Positions 34,909 to 44,877 of a stretch of DNA of 64,000 nucleotides are shown piece by piece; the first letter of the stretch is position 1; each line of letters begins with the position of its first letter. The notes under the pieces are model-generated. The model had not been told where the DNA came from. It worked only from the letters and a program-made list of their open reading frames with translations, and searched no databases. The translations under genes were made by a program, and so were the position numbers. Source of the stretch: Paracoccus sigandri. GTDB lineage: Bacteria; Pseudomonadota; Alphaproteobacteria; Rhodobacterales; Rhodobacteraceae. The DNA lies in assembly GCF_003709565.1 (NCBI RefSeq), contig NZ_QNRC01000013.1, positions 62,001 through 126,000 of the forward strand, written 5' to 3'.

Positions 34909-36021
34909 ATGTTGAACCTGAACGACGACACGGACGATCTTGTCCTGCTGGAAAATGCTCTCGTGGTGCCGCCGGGTCCGGAAACCAAAAGCAAATGGCA
35001 ACCGTCCGGCGTTCTCGACGGCTCCGGCGCCCTCGTCGAGAATTCAATCAGCTGGTCGACCAGCCAGAGCAAGGTTAACAACCCGCCCGAGATGCCCGCG
35101 CCGAAAACCGTCAAGGATATCTCGGGAACATATATGTTCGCGGGCATTTCCTATGGGCATTTCGGGCATTTCATTACCGAAAGCCTGTCGCGTGTCTGGG
35201 CGCTTGATGAATTGCGCGACAAGATCGACGGGCTGATCTTCACCCCGAAATTCCAGATGAGGGACAATCTTCGGCCTTTCGAAGTCTATCGGGAAATCCT
35301 GGATGCGATGGGTGTCGATCTTCCGATCATCTGCCCTGACGGGCCGGTTCGCGTCTCGAAGCTCTATGTCCCGAAACAGGGTTTCGGCCTGGGCGACCTG
35401 ATCGGCGGCAGCGAGAAATTCCGCAGCTATATCCAGAAATATGCCGGCAGCAGCATCCCTTCGAAAGGTGCCGAGAAGATCTACATCTCGCGCTCTCGCC
35501 TTCCCAGCGGGCGGGGCGGCCTGCTTGGGGAAAGCAAGCTGGAGGAATATCTGACGGCCGAAGGATACGAGATCTTCCACCCGCAATATGAGACGAAACA
35601 GGACCAGCTGAGCCAATACAAGGCGGCAAGGAACATCATTGCGGTGGACTGCTCGCCCCTGCATCTGGTGGGCTATGTCGGCAATTCCGATCAGCGGGTC
35701 GGGATCCTGACCCGGCGCAGCATGGATTTCGGCAAGATGTTCACCCAGCAGCTCAGCCTGTTTCGTGGCATCGATTGTCATGTCATCGACGCATTGGTGA
35801 ATGACTGGCTTCCGGCCAATTCCAATCGTCCCAGCCGCAGCTCTTTCGGCGAGGTGCGGTTCAGCGAAATGTATCGGCAGTTGAAAGCCGCTGGCCTGAT
35901 CGAAGGCACGACGCCATGGGAAGACCTGACACAAGAAGAACGCGACGCCGATCTGGCGCGGATCGCCGAAGCGCACAAGCTGGCATTCAAGCCGTTCAAG
36001 CCGGATGAGAGCTATGCCTGA
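34909..36021 (+). CDS. GT61-like glycosyltransferase
   Basis: A 370-aa protein with the DUF563/GT61 pattern: YGHFGHFITESLSRVWAL in the middle, YISRSRLPSGRGG (the SR segment) and AVDCSPLHLVGYVGNSD near the end, where the family has its conserved acidic and His residues. GT61 enzymes add xylose, GlcNAc or similar sugars to surface polysaccharide. A GAGG lies just before the ATG. The gene is visibly AT-richer than the neighbours and overlaps convergently by ten bases with a second GT61-like gene. Exact sugar unknown. Confidence 0.75.
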   Translation: MLNLNDDTDDLVLLENALVVPPGPETKSKWQPSGVLDGSGALVENSISWSTSQSKVNNPPEMPAPKTVKDISGTYMFAGISYGHFGHFITESLSRVWALDELRDKIDGLIFTPKFQMRDNLRPFEVYREILDAMGVDLPIICPDGPVRVSKLYVPKQGFGLGDLIGGSEKFRSYIQKYAGSSIPSKGAEKIYISRSRLPSGRGGLLGESKLEEYLTAEGYEIFHPQYETKQDQLSQYKAARNIIAVDCSPLHLVGYVGNSDQRVGILTRRSMDFGKMFTQQLSLFRGIDCHVIDALVNDWLPANSNRPSRSSFGEVRFSEMYRQLKAAGLIEGTTPWEDLTQEERDADLARIAEAHKLAFKPFKPDESYA

Positions 36022-37418
36022 CCACCACCGGGCCTGACGACCTGGCCCGACCCCGATGAGGGGCGCCCTCGGGCGTCCTGTCTATCCTCGGCCAATCCGC
36101 AGATCAGGTCGATCGCCGCATCGCCCACCTTCACGCCGACATGACCCTCGGTGATCAACGGAACCCTGGTCGGGTCTGCGGTCGCGATATCCGCAAAGAC
36201 CTTGCTGTATCGGCAGCCGGATGCATGGGCATTGCCCAGGAAATCGCCCCAGCGATGCAGTTGCGTCTGCACCGAGCCAACCTCGATCACATGGGCGTCC
36301 GGCCTTGCGAACATCATGTTGGCGAAGAATGCGCCATGCACCGATCCGATCACATCGGCAGCGTGAACGGCGGCGATCTGTTCATAAGGGCTCATGTGTT
36401 CAAAGAACATCTGCACGAAGCCCAGTTCGCGCAGCCGGGCAATCAGCCGATCCTCGCCCACCATAAGCCGCTTCTTCTGCACCACATCACTGCTGTTGTC
36501 GCGGCTGACCCAGATGCGCCTGGGCATCCGGGCAAGGTCCTCGGGGCGGATCATCGACAGCGCCCGTTCTCTCATCCGGCGCAGGGAAATATCGAAACTG
36601 TTCTTGAAGACGAATTTTCGCCGCTTGATATGCGCGCCCAAACGCTGCCAGCCGTCATCCTTGCCGGTATCGCTCAGCGGCAGGGTCAGGCGCGGATCGC
36701 CATTCGAATAGATGCAATGGCGGAAATTGAAGGGAATGATCGCACGATCATAAGAGGCGCGGCGCGACGTGAAGCTGATGCGATCCACCAGTTCGGGAAA
36801 GAAGGTGCGGATGAAACGGTCCGAAAAGCCCGATGGATCGTCGTTGCGGCAATGGATGACGATATCGGAACCTGCATCGGGATCGGCATAGGTCAGCTGC
36901 GGCAGGGTCTCGGTCATGAAGTGATAGTAATTGGTCCGGTTCCGGCACTCGATGCCAAGCGGGACCCGCGACGGATCGGCCGGGTCTACCGGCAGATCCA
37001 GCCGAACCTTTTCCTGCGCCGCGAAAAAGAACCTGTTCGTCCGCCGAAATGCCACGCCGCTTTCGTTATGCTTGAAATAGCGCGCCAGGACCCGATCCCC
37101 GGCGGCGCCGTTCAGCAGGCATTTCCCGGACAACTCGGCGACGCCGTTACGGAAAACGACATTCTCGGCCACCATGGGAACGGTGTTGATCTCGAATATG
37201 ACCGGCTCGATATCCGTCCAGCGGGTTTCGATATTCTTCTGGATCACCTTCTGGATACGGGGAAACTCGCTGCAGGCATATTGCCGCACGCGGGCGCCCG
37301 GAACGCGGCGGAGAAACCAATCCGGAGCCTCCTGGAAAGCCAGCCCGTCGTCCTGGCCGGGGATGAAGAAATAGTCCTCTGGCAGGGTCTGCCATTTCTT
37401 GGGCGCAGCTTGGTTCAT
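36012..37418 (-). CDS. GT61-like glycosyltransferase, second gene
   Basis: A 468-aa protein. The GT61 features are NYYHFMTETLPQLTYAD, the WVSRDNSSD segment and the C-terminal block QIAAVHAADVIGSVHGAFFANMM followed by DAHVIEV. The N-terminal 150 residues have no recognised domain. It is AT-richer than the flanks, like its convergent partner, with which it shares ten bases. The start at 37418 has no strong Shine-Dalgarno. It is likely a cell-surface polysaccharide enzyme; acceptor and donor are unknown. Confidence 0.75.
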   Translation of the reverse strand: MNQAAPKKWQTLPEDYFFIPGQDDGLAFQEAPDWFLRRVPGARVRQYACSEFPRIQKVIQKNIETRWTDIEPVIFEINTVPMVAENVVFRNGVAELSGKCLLNGAAGDRVLARYFKHNESGVAFRRTNRFFFAAQEKVRLDLPVDPADPSRVPLGIECRNRTNYYHFMTETLPQLTYADPDAGSDIVIHCRNDDPSGFSDRFIRTFFPELVDRISFTSRRASYDRAIIPFNFRHCIYSNGDPRLTLPLSDTGKDDGWQRLGAHIKRRKFVFKNSFDISLRRMRERALSMIRPEDLARMPRRIWVSRDNSSDVVQKKRLMVGEDRLIARLRELGFVQMFFEHMSPYEQIAAVHAADVIGSVHGAFFANMMFARPDAHVIEVGSVQTQLHRWGDFLGNAHASGCRYSKVFADIATADPTRVPLITEGHVGVKVGDAAIDLICGLAEDRQDARGRPSSGSGQVVRPGGGQA

Positions 37419-37502
37419 CTTGGCTGGGATCCAGATTGCCGGTTCGTCACCGTGATAGCATCACAGGACCGGCAGCTACAGACCAGTCGGCAAAACGCCC
37501 CC

Positions 37503-38132
37503 TCAGCCCGCCAGCACCGCCCGGCCGCGCGCAACCAGCCCCTGCAGGTCGGCCAGGCTCTGTTCGCCGAACAGCGCCTCGTCCCCGGCGATGAAGGTCG
37601 GCGTGCCCGCCAGCCCCATATGGTCGGCCAGCTCCAGCGAGGTGCCGATATGGCGGGTCACGCTGTCGGCCTCCATGTCGCGGCGCAGCTTCGCCTCGTC
37701 CAGCCCGACCCGGCGCGCGATGCGCATGACCGAGGCTTCCTGCGCGCGGTCCTTCATCCCCATCAATGCCGCGTGGAACTGCCAGTACTTGCCCTGCTGC
37801 AACGAGGCCAACGAGGCGCGCGCGGCAAAATCCGACCCCTCGCCGAAGACCGGCACCTCGCGATAGACCACGCGCAGCTGCGGGTCCGAGCCGATCAGCC
37901 GCTGCACCACCGGCATCATCGTCCGGCAGAAGGGGCAGTTGTAGTCGAAGAACTCGGTCAGGGTGATGTCGCCCTCGGGATTGCCCAGGACCGGTGCGGT
38001 GGGGTCGCGCTCCAGCGCCTCGCGCAGCTCTTCCGGCATCGGGTTGGGACGGTCCACGCCCTGGGCGAAAGCCGGCAAGGCGGGAACCCCCAGCGCGGCG
38101 CCGCTGGCAAGGAAAAGACGGCGGGTGGGCAT
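37503..38132 (-). CDS. DsbA-like thiol oxidoreductase, Tat signal
   Basis: A 209-aa periplasmic thioredoxin-fold protein. The N terminus TRRLFLASGAALGVPALPAFA matches a twin-arginine signal. The active site is CPFC (Cys66-Cys69) and the cis-proline loop GTPTFIAGDEALFG. The helical insert is that of DsbA/BdbD-type oxidases in COG1651. AAAGGA lies upstream. Its function is probably disulfide formation or isomerisation of exported proteins. It is downstream of, and in the same direction as, no other gene. Confidence 0.88.
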   Translation of the reverse strand: MPTRRLFLASGAALGVPALPAFAQGVDRPNPMPEELREALERDPTAPVLGNPEGDITLTEFFDYNCPFCRTMMPVVQRLIGSDPQLRVVYREVPVFGEGSDFAARASLASLQQGKYWQFHAALMGMKDRAQEASVMRIARRVGLDEAKLRRDMEADSVTRHIGTSLELADHMGLAGTPTFIAGDEALFGEQSLADLQGLVARGRAVLAG

Positions 38133-38461
38133 GGCAGGTCCTTTCGGATGGGAGACGTCCGCCAGAGTTAACGCACCGAGAACACATGCGCCAACCGAGA
38201 TATATGCGCCGCAGGGTCACGATGCCGTCAGCCCGGCCCTGCCCGCCGATCGGACCCGGCAGAGGCAGGCGGCGGAAATGCCCCGCCGTTTCAAGGCGCT
38301 TGCCATCTGGCCGCTGCATTCCGAAGCGGCAGCGGGGTCGCACATGGCCCGCGACGACCGGCAGCTTCGCGCCCGCCGTGCCGGTTTCCTTTGGTTTTCG
38401 GGCGATTCGGGCGCATCTTGGGGTGGTGAATCCGCGACCCAGACAGCCGAAAGGAGCCCCC
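38133..38461. other. Divergent spacer without a gene
   Basis: About 330 bases between the DsbA-like gene and the 62-aa gene. No credible frame, no strong dyad. The sequence near 38400-38455 ends in GAAAGGAG, the Shine-Dalgarno of the next gene. I see no clear promoter. Confidence 0.4.
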
Positions 38462-38650
38462 ATGCCCCGTCGCGCCTATGCCCCCCTCGCCCTTGCCGCG
38501 GCCCTGGCGCTGGCCGTGCCGGCCTTCGCCCAGCAATCCGGCGGCAGCACCGCGCCCAGCGCCGAACCCGCCGTCCAGACCACCCCCGCCACCGTCAAGC
38601 CCGCCGGCGGCTCGGGCTGCCTGCGCGGCGCGAAACAGGCGATGTCCTGA
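38462..38650 (+). CDS. 62-aa secreted peptide
   Basis: Short protein with a clean Sec signal (PLALAAALALAVPAFAQ, cleavage after AFA) and a mature part of about 38 residues rich in Ser, Thr, Pro and Ala, ending GSGCLRGAKQAMS with a single cysteine. AGGAG lies six bases before the ATG and a strong terminator follows within 50 bases, so this is a real single-gene unit. No family recognised. Periplasmic or secreted. Confidence 0.75.
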   Translation: MPRRAYAPLALAAALALAVPAFAQQSGGSTAPSAEPAVQTTPATVKPAGGSGCLRGAKQAMS

Positions 38651-38696
38651 GGACAACGGATCTGCAAAGCGCTAGCCGCATGGCAGATCTGCCTGC

Positions 38697-38729
38697 CAAC
38701 CCGGTCATCGAACCGGGTTGCGCGTTTTT
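38697..38729 (+). terminator. Intrinsic terminator
   Basis: CAACCCGGT (38697-38705) pairs with ACCGGGTTG (38712-38720), six-base loop, followed by CGCG and T5. It ends the 62-aa gene before the convergent ettA. Confidence 0.85.
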
Positions 38730-38762
38730 ATCCCTGGCGGATCGCGCCGGGCGTCCGTCGCG

Positions 38763-40418
38763 TTACCGCGTGAACTTCTTGTATTTCACCCGCTTCGGCT
38801 CGATGCTGTCGGGGCCCAGGCGGCGGACCTTGTCGGCCTCGTAGGCCTCGAAGTTGCCTTCGAACCATTCGACATGCGCGTCGCCCTCGAAGGCCAGGAT
38901 ATGCGTGCAGAGCCGGTCGAGGAAGAAGCGGTCGTGGCTGATGATCACCGCGCAGCCGGCGAAATCCTCCAGCGCGGCTTCCAGCGCCTGCAGGGTTTCC
39001 ACGTCCAGGTCGTTGGTCGGTTCGTCCAGCAGCAGCACGTTGCCGCCGGATTTCAGCAGTTTCGCCATGTGGACGCGGTTGCGCTCGCCGCCCGACAGCT
39101 GGCCGACCTTCTTCTGCTGGTCGCCGCCCTTGAAGTTGAAGGCGGACGCATAGGCGCGGCTGTTCATCTGCGCGTCGCCCAGCACGATCTGCTCGGCCCC
39201 GCCGCTGATTTCCTCCCAGACGGTCTTGTTCGCGTCCAGCGCGTCGCGCGACTGGTCGACATAGGACAGATGCACGGTCTCGCCCAGGGCGATGCTGCCC
39301 GCGTCGGGCTGTTCCTGGCCGGTCAGCATCCGGAACAGCGTCGACTTGCCGGCGCCGTTCGGGCCGATCACGCCGACGATGCCGCCGGGGGGCAGGGCGA
39401 AATCCAGGTTCTCGATCAGAAGCTTGTCGCCCATGGCCTTCTTCAGCCCCTCGACCTCGATCACCCGGTTGCCCAGGCGCTCGCCATTGGGGATGATGAT
39501 CTGCGCGCGCGACAGCTTCTCGCGCTCGGACTGGCCGGCAAGCTCGTTATAGGCGTTGATCCGGGCCTTCTGCTTGGCCTGGCGGGCCTTGGCGCCGGCG
39601 CGGATCCATTCCAGCTCGCGCTCCAGCGTCTTCTGCTTGGCCTTGTCCTCGCGGGCCTCCTGCTCCAGCCGCTTGGCCTTCTGTTCCAGCCAGGCGGAAT
39701 AGTTGCCCTCGTAGGGGATGCCCCGGCCGCGATCCAGTTCGAGGATCCAGCCGGTGATGTCGTCCAGGAAATAGCGGTCATGGGTGACGATCAGGATCGT
39801 GCCCTTGTATTCGATCAGGTGCTTTTGCAGCCAGGCGATGGTTTCCGCATCGAGGTGGTTGGTCGGTTCGTCCAGCAGCAGCATATCGGGCGCTTCCAGC
39901 AGCAGCTTGCACAGCGCGACCCGGCGGCGTTCGCCGCCCGACAGGCTTTCGACATCCGCATCGTCGGGCGGGCAGCGCAGGGCCTCCATCGCCACGTCGA
40001 TCTGGCTGTCCAGGTCCCACAGGTTCTCGGCGTCGATCTGGTCCTGCAGCGCGGCCATCTCCTCGGCGGTCTCGTCCGAGTAGTTCATCGCCAGCTCGTT
40101 ATAGCGGTCCAGCTTGGCCTGCTTGGCCTTCACGCCCTCCATCACGTTGCCGCGCACGTTCAGCTGCGGGTCCAGCTGCGGTTCCTGCGGCAGATAGCCG
40201 ACGGTCGCGCCCTTGGCGGCCCAGGCCTCGCCGGTGAAATCCTTGTCGAGGCCGGCCATCACGCGCAGCAGCGTCGACTTGCCGGCGCCGTTGACGCCGA
40301 CCACGCCGATCTTCACGCCGGGCAGGAAGTTCAGCCGGATGTTCTCGAACACCTTCTTGCCGCCGGGATAGGTCTTGGACACGCCGTCCATGTGGTAGAC
40401 GAACTGATAGGACGCCAT
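38763..40418 (-). CDS. ettA: Energy-dependent translational throttle protein EttA
   Basis: A 551-aa ABC-F protein that binds the ribosomal E site and gates the first steps of elongation according to ATP/ADP. Two ATPase domains are present: Walker A at 41-49 and 352-360 ([18 protein letters not shown]), and LSGGE at 159-163 and 441-445. The arm lies at about 95-140 and the P-site-tRNA linker at about 242-305 (charged helices with [13 protein letters not shown]). AGGAG precedes the start. Length and arm fit EttA and not Uup or YbiT. Confidence 0.95.
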   Translation of the reverse strand: MASYQFVYHMDGVSKTYPGGKKVFENIRLNFLPGVKIGVVGVNGAGKSTLLRVMAGLDKDFTGEAWAAKGATVGYLPQEPQLDPQLNVRGNVMEGVKAKQAKLDRYNELAMNYSDETAEEMAALQDQIDAENLWDLDSQIDVAMEALRCPPDDADVESLSGGERRRVALCKLLLEAPDMLLLDEPTNHLDAETIAWLQKHLIEYKGTILIVTHDRYFLDDITGWILELDRGRGIPYEGNYSAWLEQKAKRLEQEAREDKAKQKTLERELEWIRAGAKARQAKQKARINAYNELAGQSEREKLSRAQIIIPNGERLGNRVIEVEGLKKAMGDKLLIENLDFALPPGGIVGVIGPNGAGKSTLFRMLTGQEQPDAGSIALGETVHLSYVDQSRDALDANKTVWEEISGGAEQIVLGDAQMNSRAYASAFNFKGGDQQKKVGQLSGGERNRVHMAKLLKSGGNVLLLDEPTNDLDVETLQALEAALEDFAGCAVIISHDRFFLDRLCTHILAFEGDAHVEWFEGNFEAYEADKVRRLGPDSIEPKRVKYKKFTR

Positions 40419-40475
40419 CGGAAATCTCCTGCAGGTTTTGCGGCTATGTAGGCGAAAGCGGGCCGGCTGAAAAGG

Positions 40476-41330
40476 TCAGCGGATCTCGGCGGCGAATTCC
40501 TCGCCCAGATGGGCGGCCAGGAAATCGATCTGCGGCTGCATCCGCGCGGCCAGCGCCCGGATGGCCTCGGGCGGCGGGCGCAGCCCCTCGGGCGAGGCGA
40601 AGACCTTCTGGTGCAGGTTCAGATAGGGGAAGGGGCCGATCCCCAGGTAATCCTCGACCGCCTCCATCACCGCCTCGGGGTCGCGGGCGATGCGGCCGAA
40701 GGGCAGCACCAGCATGTCGGGATAGCGCGCCTGCCAGCGCGGCAGATAGGCGGCGTAATCGCCCCGGTCGTCCAGCACCGGGTTCTCGATCTCGGCCAGC
40801 CAGTCGGCCAGCGTCGCGGGCTGGCGCTTCTCGCGCCGCAGGTTCATGCGCAGCTGCGACACCGCGCGGTCGACCGGATGGCGGATCAGGTAGATGATCT
40901 TCGCCTTCGGCAGGAAATTCGCGACGTAATCCACCCCCTCCTCGGGCAGGGTCGAATATTCGGGGGTGAAGTCCATCGGCTGCGCGATTTCCGGCGCGGG
41001 GGCGAAGATGCGCTTGTACCAGTGGTTGTGGAACATCTTGCCCGAGGTCACGGCCTCCAGATAGGCGTCCAGTTCGGGCGGCATGGGGATGTCGCGGCGC
41101 TTGTGGCGCTCGCGGATCTCCTGCGGCTTGTTGCGGTAGTGCCAGCCGATCCAACGGCGATGCTCGGGGATGAACAGGTGGTTGAAATACTGGACCTCCT
41201 TGAAGGGCGGGATCCAGATCTGCGGGTGCTGGCCCAGCATCTGCGCCAGCCACGAGGTCCCGGCCTTCTGCGCGCCGATGCCCAGGATCGCGGGCTTGCG
41301 CGGCTTGCCCTGAACGTCGAAAGCGGTCAT
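40476..41330 (-). CDS. Sulfotransferase-family protein
   Basis: A 284-aa PAPS-dependent sulfotransferase. The 5'-phosphosulfate loop is GIGAQKAGTSWLAQML (about 17-32), and the 3'-phosphate motif is LIRHPVDRAVSQL in the middle. It resembles heparan-type sulfotransferase domains (MDFTPEYSTLPEEG). I chose ATG 41330, with GGGGACC upstream; the earlier in-frame start adds a low-complexity stretch. Bacterial members sulfate surface sugars or lipids; the acceptor is unknown. It lies 57 bases upstream of ettA, reading the same way. Confidence 0.85.
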   Translation of the reverse strand: MTAFDVQGKPRKPAILGIGAQKAGTSWLAQMLGQHPQIWIPPFKEVQYFNHLFIPEHRRWIGWHYRNKPQEIRERHKRRDIPMPPELDAYLEAVTSGKMFHNHWYKRIFAPAPEIAQPMDFTPEYSTLPEEGVDYVANFLPKAKIIYLIRHPVDRAVSQLRMNLRREKRQPATLADWLAEIENPVLDDRGDYAAYLPRWQARYPDMLVLPFGRIARDPEAVMEAVEDYLGIGPFPYLNLHQKVFASPEGLRPPPEAIRALAARMQPQIDFLAAHLGEEFAAEIR

Positions 41331-41511
41331 CGGCGGTCCCCGTTCGTGAATGCGGCACCCCTCGCGGCCCGCCTGACCCGCCAGATGCCACAAAGCCGCC
41401 GCCAGCAGAACCCCCGGCCGGCAAAACTCTGGATCCCCACCGCCCTGCATCCGGGCAATCGACATGGGCGCGCAGGGCGGCTAGGATCGCCCCCGCAACG
41501 GAGGTTCCGAC

Positions 41512-42381
41512 ATGTCCAACATCCTCGGCTCGACCGCCCCCGCGCCCCGGCATTCGCCGGTGCCGCGCAAGACGGTGCTCAGCGTCTCGGACGCGATGCG
41601 CCGCAACCGGATCATGCCGCCGCAGCAATGCGTGGACAACCGCGCCAAGCTGGACAACCTGCGCCGCCTGATCGCCGCGGCCGATCGCGAATACCGCGAA
41701 ACCATCGCCGAGCTGGACCGGCTGAACAACGAGGGCCGCGTCTGGCTGGTCATCGACCTGATCCACAAGACCGCGCTGGCCAGCCTGGACCTGGGCGCCA
41801 GCATCATGTCGATCACCGGCCATCGCGGCGCCGATGCGATCCGGGGCCTTGCCGACGGCACCCAGACCTTCAGCGATGTCTGGACCGGCGCGGCCGGCGT
41901 CGCCAGCGGCGAGACCTCGGCCAGCGAATTCACCCGCACCCTTGCCGGGCGCGCCCTTGCCCATACGCCCGCGCGCGGCGGGGGCGCCGCCCATATGAAG
42001 GGCATGGCCGAGATGGGGCTGTCGGGCTGGGGCAACCTGGAAAACATCGCCGATGCGCAGGGCACGCCCTCGGCCGGGGCACGCACGGCGGAAGGCGCGG
42101 TGGACCTGCTGGGCGGGCTGGTCCAGCGCAGCGCCGAGGCGGTCGATACCGGCACCACGGGCGGCAGCGCAACGGCGAAGAAGGTCAGCGCCGTGGCCCA
42201 GATCGCCCGCGCCATGGCCAGCTATAACCGAGAGCTGGAGGGCGCCTTCAACCGGCGGCTGGAGATCTCGGGCGGGCTGATGGCGACCAAGGCCACCTTC
42301 CGTTCGCAGATGGAGCGGACCATGAGCCGCTATCGCCGCGACGCCGCCGAGCTGGAGCGCCTGCTGGCAAGCTGCGAATAG
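41512..42381 (+). CDS. Unknown 289-aa protein
   Basis: I do not recognise this gene. It has GGAGG nine bases before the ATG. The N-terminal about 20 residues are Pro/Ala/Ser-rich, followed by a charged helix (DNLRRLIAAADREYRETIAE) that could be coiled coil. A central Gly/Ala-rich region with a hydrophobic stretch near residues 80-100 follows, and a second charged helical part (FRSQMERTMSRYRRDAAELE) ends it. No signal peptide. It is convergent with rimO (three-base gap) and diverges from the sulfotransferase gene. The layout recalls secreted or virion-internal helical proteins, but this is speculation. Confidence 0.6.
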   Translation: MSNILGSTAPAPRHSPVPRKTVLSVSDAMRRNRIMPPQQCVDNRAKLDNLRRLIAAADREYRETIAELDRLNNEGRVWLVIDLIHKTALASLDLGASIMSITGHRGADAIRGLADGTQTFSDVWTGAAGVASGETSASEFTRTLAGRALAHTPARGGGAAHMKGMAEMGLSGWGNLENIADAQGTPSAGARTAEGAVDLLGGLVQRSAEAVDTGTTGGSATAKKVSAVAQIARAMASYNRELEGAFNRRLEISGGLMATKATFRSQMERTMSRYRRDAAELERLLASCE

Positions 42382-42384
42382 CGG

Positions 42385-43761
42385 TCAGAGCCGGCCCCAC
42401 AGGTCGTATTCCCCGGCCTCGTCCACCGTCACGGTGACGATGTCGCCGGGGGCAAGCTGCTGGAACCCCTCGTCGATGAACAGGTTGCCGTCGATTTCCG
42501 GCGCGTCGGCCCTGGTCCGGCAGGTGGCGCCCTCGTCATCGACCGAATCCACGATCACCTCGATGCGGTGGCCGACCTTCGCCGCCAGCTTCGCCTGCGA
42601 GATCGCCTGCGCCTTCTGCATGAAGCGCTCGAACCGGTCCTGCTTGACCTCGGGCGCGACATGATCGGGCAGGTCGTTGGCGCGCGCGCCCTTGACGTTT
42701 TCGTATTGGAACGCGCCGACGCGATCCAGCTGCGCCTCGTCCAGCCAGTCCAGCAGGGTCTGGAACTCGGCCTCGGTCTCGCCCGGATAGCCGACGATGA
42801 AGGTGGATCGCAGGGTGATCTCGGGGCAGATCGCCCGCCACGCCGCGATCTCGTCCAGGGTCTTCGCGGCGACGGCGGGCCGGGCCATGCGTTTCAGCAC
42901 ATCCGGGTGCGCGTGCTGGAAGGGGATGTCCAGATAGGGCAGCACCAGACCGTCGGCCATCAGCGGGATCAGGTCGCGCACATGCGGATAGGGATAGACG
43001 TAATGCAGCCGCACCCAGGCCCCCAATGATCCCAGGTCGCGGGCCAGGTCGGTGATATGGGCGCGATGCCCGCGCTCCTCGGCGAACTTGCGGTCCACCC
43101 CATAGGCCGAGGTATCCTGCGAGATCACCAGCAATTCCCTGACCCCGGCGGCGACCAGCTTCTCGGCCTCGCGCATCACCGCATGGGCGGGGCGGCTGAC
43201 CAGACGCCCGCGCATGTCGGGGATGATGCAGAACTTGCACTTGTGGTTGCAGCCTTCCGAGATCTTCAGATAGCTGTAATGGCGCGGCGTCAGGCTGACG
43301 CCCGAGGCGGGCAGCAGGTCGATGAAGGGATCGGGCGCGGGCGGCACCGCCAGATGCACGGCGTCCAGCACCGATTCATATTGATGCGGGCCGGTGACGG
43401 CCAGCACCTTCGGATGCGCGCCGGTGATGTATTCCGGTTCCGCCCCCAGGCAGCCGGTCACGATCACCCGGCCGTTTTCCTGCAGCGCCTCGCCGATCGC
43501 CTCCAGCGATTCCGCCTTGGCGCTGTCCAGGAAGCCGCAGGTATTGACGATCACCGCATCGGCGCCGGCATAGTCGGGGCTGATCGCATAGCCCTCGGCC
43601 CGCAGCCGGGTCAGGATGCGTTCGCTGTCCACCAGCGCCTTGGGGCAACCCAAGCTGACCATGCCGATGGTCGGCTGGCCGTCGCGGCGGTCGCCCGGAT
43701 GGTCGGCGGGGATGCGGGCGCGCGCGAGGTCCGGGCGCAGGTCTGGCGGATTGGCTTGCAT
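42385..43761 (-). CDS. rimO: Ribosomal protein uS12 methylthiotransferase
   Basis: A 458-aa radical-SAM enzyme that adds a methylthio group to Asp88 of S12. The N-terminal UPF0004 domain holds the second cluster (Cys39, Cys75, Cys104). The radical-SAM cysteines are Cys171, Cys175 and Cys178 ([10 protein letters not shown]), and a TRAM domain ends the protein. MiaB shares the architecture, but [12 protein letters not shown] is the RimO variant. I chose ATG 43761; an extension upstream has no support. Confidence 0.95.
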   Translation of the reverse strand: MQANPPDLRPDLARARIPADHPGDRRDGQPTIGMVSLGCPKALVDSERILTRLRAEGYAISPDYAGADAVIVNTCGFLDSAKAESLEAIGEALQENGRVIVTGCLGAEPEYITGAHPKVLAVTGPHQYESVLDAVHLAVPPAPDPFIDLLPASGVSLTPRHYSYLKISEGCNHKCKFCIIPDMRGRLVSRPAHAVMREAEKLVAAGVRELLVISQDTSAYGVDRKFAEERGHRAHITDLARDLGSLGAWVRLHYVYPYPHVRDLIPLMADGLVLPYLDIPFQHAHPDVLKRMARPAVAAKTLDEIAAWRAICPEITLRSTFIVGYPGETEAEFQTLLDWLDEAQLDRVGAFQYENVKGARANDLPDHVAPEVKQDRFERFMQKAQAISQAKLAAKVGHRIEVIVDSVDDEGATCRTRADAPEIDGNLFIDEGFQQLAPGDIVTVTVDEAGEYDLWGRL

Positions 43762-43894
43762 CCGCGCCACATAAGTGATTCGCCCGCCCCGGAAAAGAGA
43801 CAGCACAGCCTGCGCCCGCGTTTTTGTCGCGGCCCGTGGCCGGATCGCCGTAACGTGATTTTCCCAGCCCTGCCGCTTCGGATGATATGCCGCC

Positions 43895-44356
43895 ATGAAA
43901 AACGCGCTTCGCCTGATCGCCCCGCTTGTCGCCCTCATCATCGCCCTGGCCCCCGACAGCGGCGAGGCGCAGAATCGCGGCCGTTTCATCGACGTGACCA
44001 ACAATCGCGGGGGCAACGTGATCCAGATGGTCCGCTATCGCGAACAGCTGGCGCGCTCGGGCAAGACGGTGCGGATCCGCGGCTATTGCCGTTCCGCCTG
44101 CACGATCCTGATCACCCTGCCCAATGCCTGCCTCGGCCCCGGCGCGCGCGTGGGTTTCCACGCCCCGCGCCTGCCCGGCACGCAGATTATCCCGCCCTAT
44201 GTGGACCAGATCATGGGGCAGTATTACCGCAACGGCATCCGCGACCGCTGGTTTTCAGGCTGGAACCGCTCTCACCAGATGAACGTGATCTCGGCGCAGG
44301 AATATGTGCGGCTGGACCCGCAGACGAAGATCTGCGACAGCTTGCGGCGGCGGTAG
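43895..44356 (+). CDS. Periplasmic ClpP/crotonase-fold-like protein
   Basis: A 153-aa protein with a signal peptide ([20 protein letters not shown], cleavage near GEA). [32 protein letters not shown] and [12 protein letters not shown] match the beta-alpha repeats of COG3904-type predicted periplasmic ClpP-like proteins; the Ser in RSACT sits where the catalytic serine would be and the His in FHAP is a candidate base. Function unknown; this is a family-level similarity seen by eye. No clear Shine-Dalgarno. Confidence 0.65.
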   Translation: MKNALRLIAPLVALIIALAPDSGEAQNRGRFIDVTNNRGGNVIQMVRYREQLARSGKTVRIRGYCRSACTILITLPNACLGPGARVGFHAPRLPGTQIIPPYVDQIMGQYYRNGIRDRWFSGWNRSHQMNVISAQEYVRLDPQTKICDSLRRR

Positions 44357-44439
44357 GATTTTCGCGATGAGCGGGATGACGGCGCGCTGAACGATGGCGG
44401 TCATGCGGGACCGAGCGGCGGCAGCGCGGCTCTGGAGGT

Positions 44440-44736
44440 TCAGGTGTTCGAGCCGAAATCATCCATCAGAATGAAAGTGCCCGCCTGCCGCTGATATGCA
44501 TTGATCTGTGGCACAAGACGCCGAAAATGCTCGGTTGCACAATGTTCATCGAGAGCAGGGCGGTCTGGCCATGTCTCGATGAAGATGAAATGGCCAGCAT
44601 CCTTCTGGTCGACAAACAGCTCGTAGCTGATGCATAGCGGCTCCTGCCGCGTCAGCCTGACAAGTTCCTCATAGAGCGGACGAACAATGCTGACAGCATC
44701 GGGGCGAATAAAGTCCTGTGCTATGACCTTGAGCAT
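44440..44736 (-). CDS. Antibiotic biosynthesis monooxygenase-type (quinol) protein
   Basis: A 98-aa ferredoxin-like-fold protein: KVIAQDFIRPDAVSIVRPLY, EPLCISYELFVDQKDAGHFIFIETW and the terminal ALDEHCATEHFRRLV helix match the ABM/YgiN family, dimers that oxidise quinols or similar compounds without cofactor. AGGAT precedes the start. It reads in the same direction as the ABC-2 exporter, 141 bases downstream, and may belong to the SoxR-controlled set, because SoxR regulons in other bacteria include small monooxygenases of this type. Confidence 0.85.
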   Translation of the reverse strand: MLKVIAQDFIRPDAVSIVRPLYEELVRLTRQEPLCISYELFVDQKDAGHFIFIETWPDRPALDEHCATEHFRRLVPQINAYQRQAGTFILMDDFGSNT

Positions 44737-44877
44737 ATCCTATCCCGTATTGCCGCCATGTTGGTGAAACAACTCGGACAACGATGATCGGCCACGATCA
44801 GATAGGGATCACATGGCCGGCCTGGATTCAACCCGTCACGGGCGCGGCCGCGGCAGGGGGGCGAGCCTCGCCGCCCC

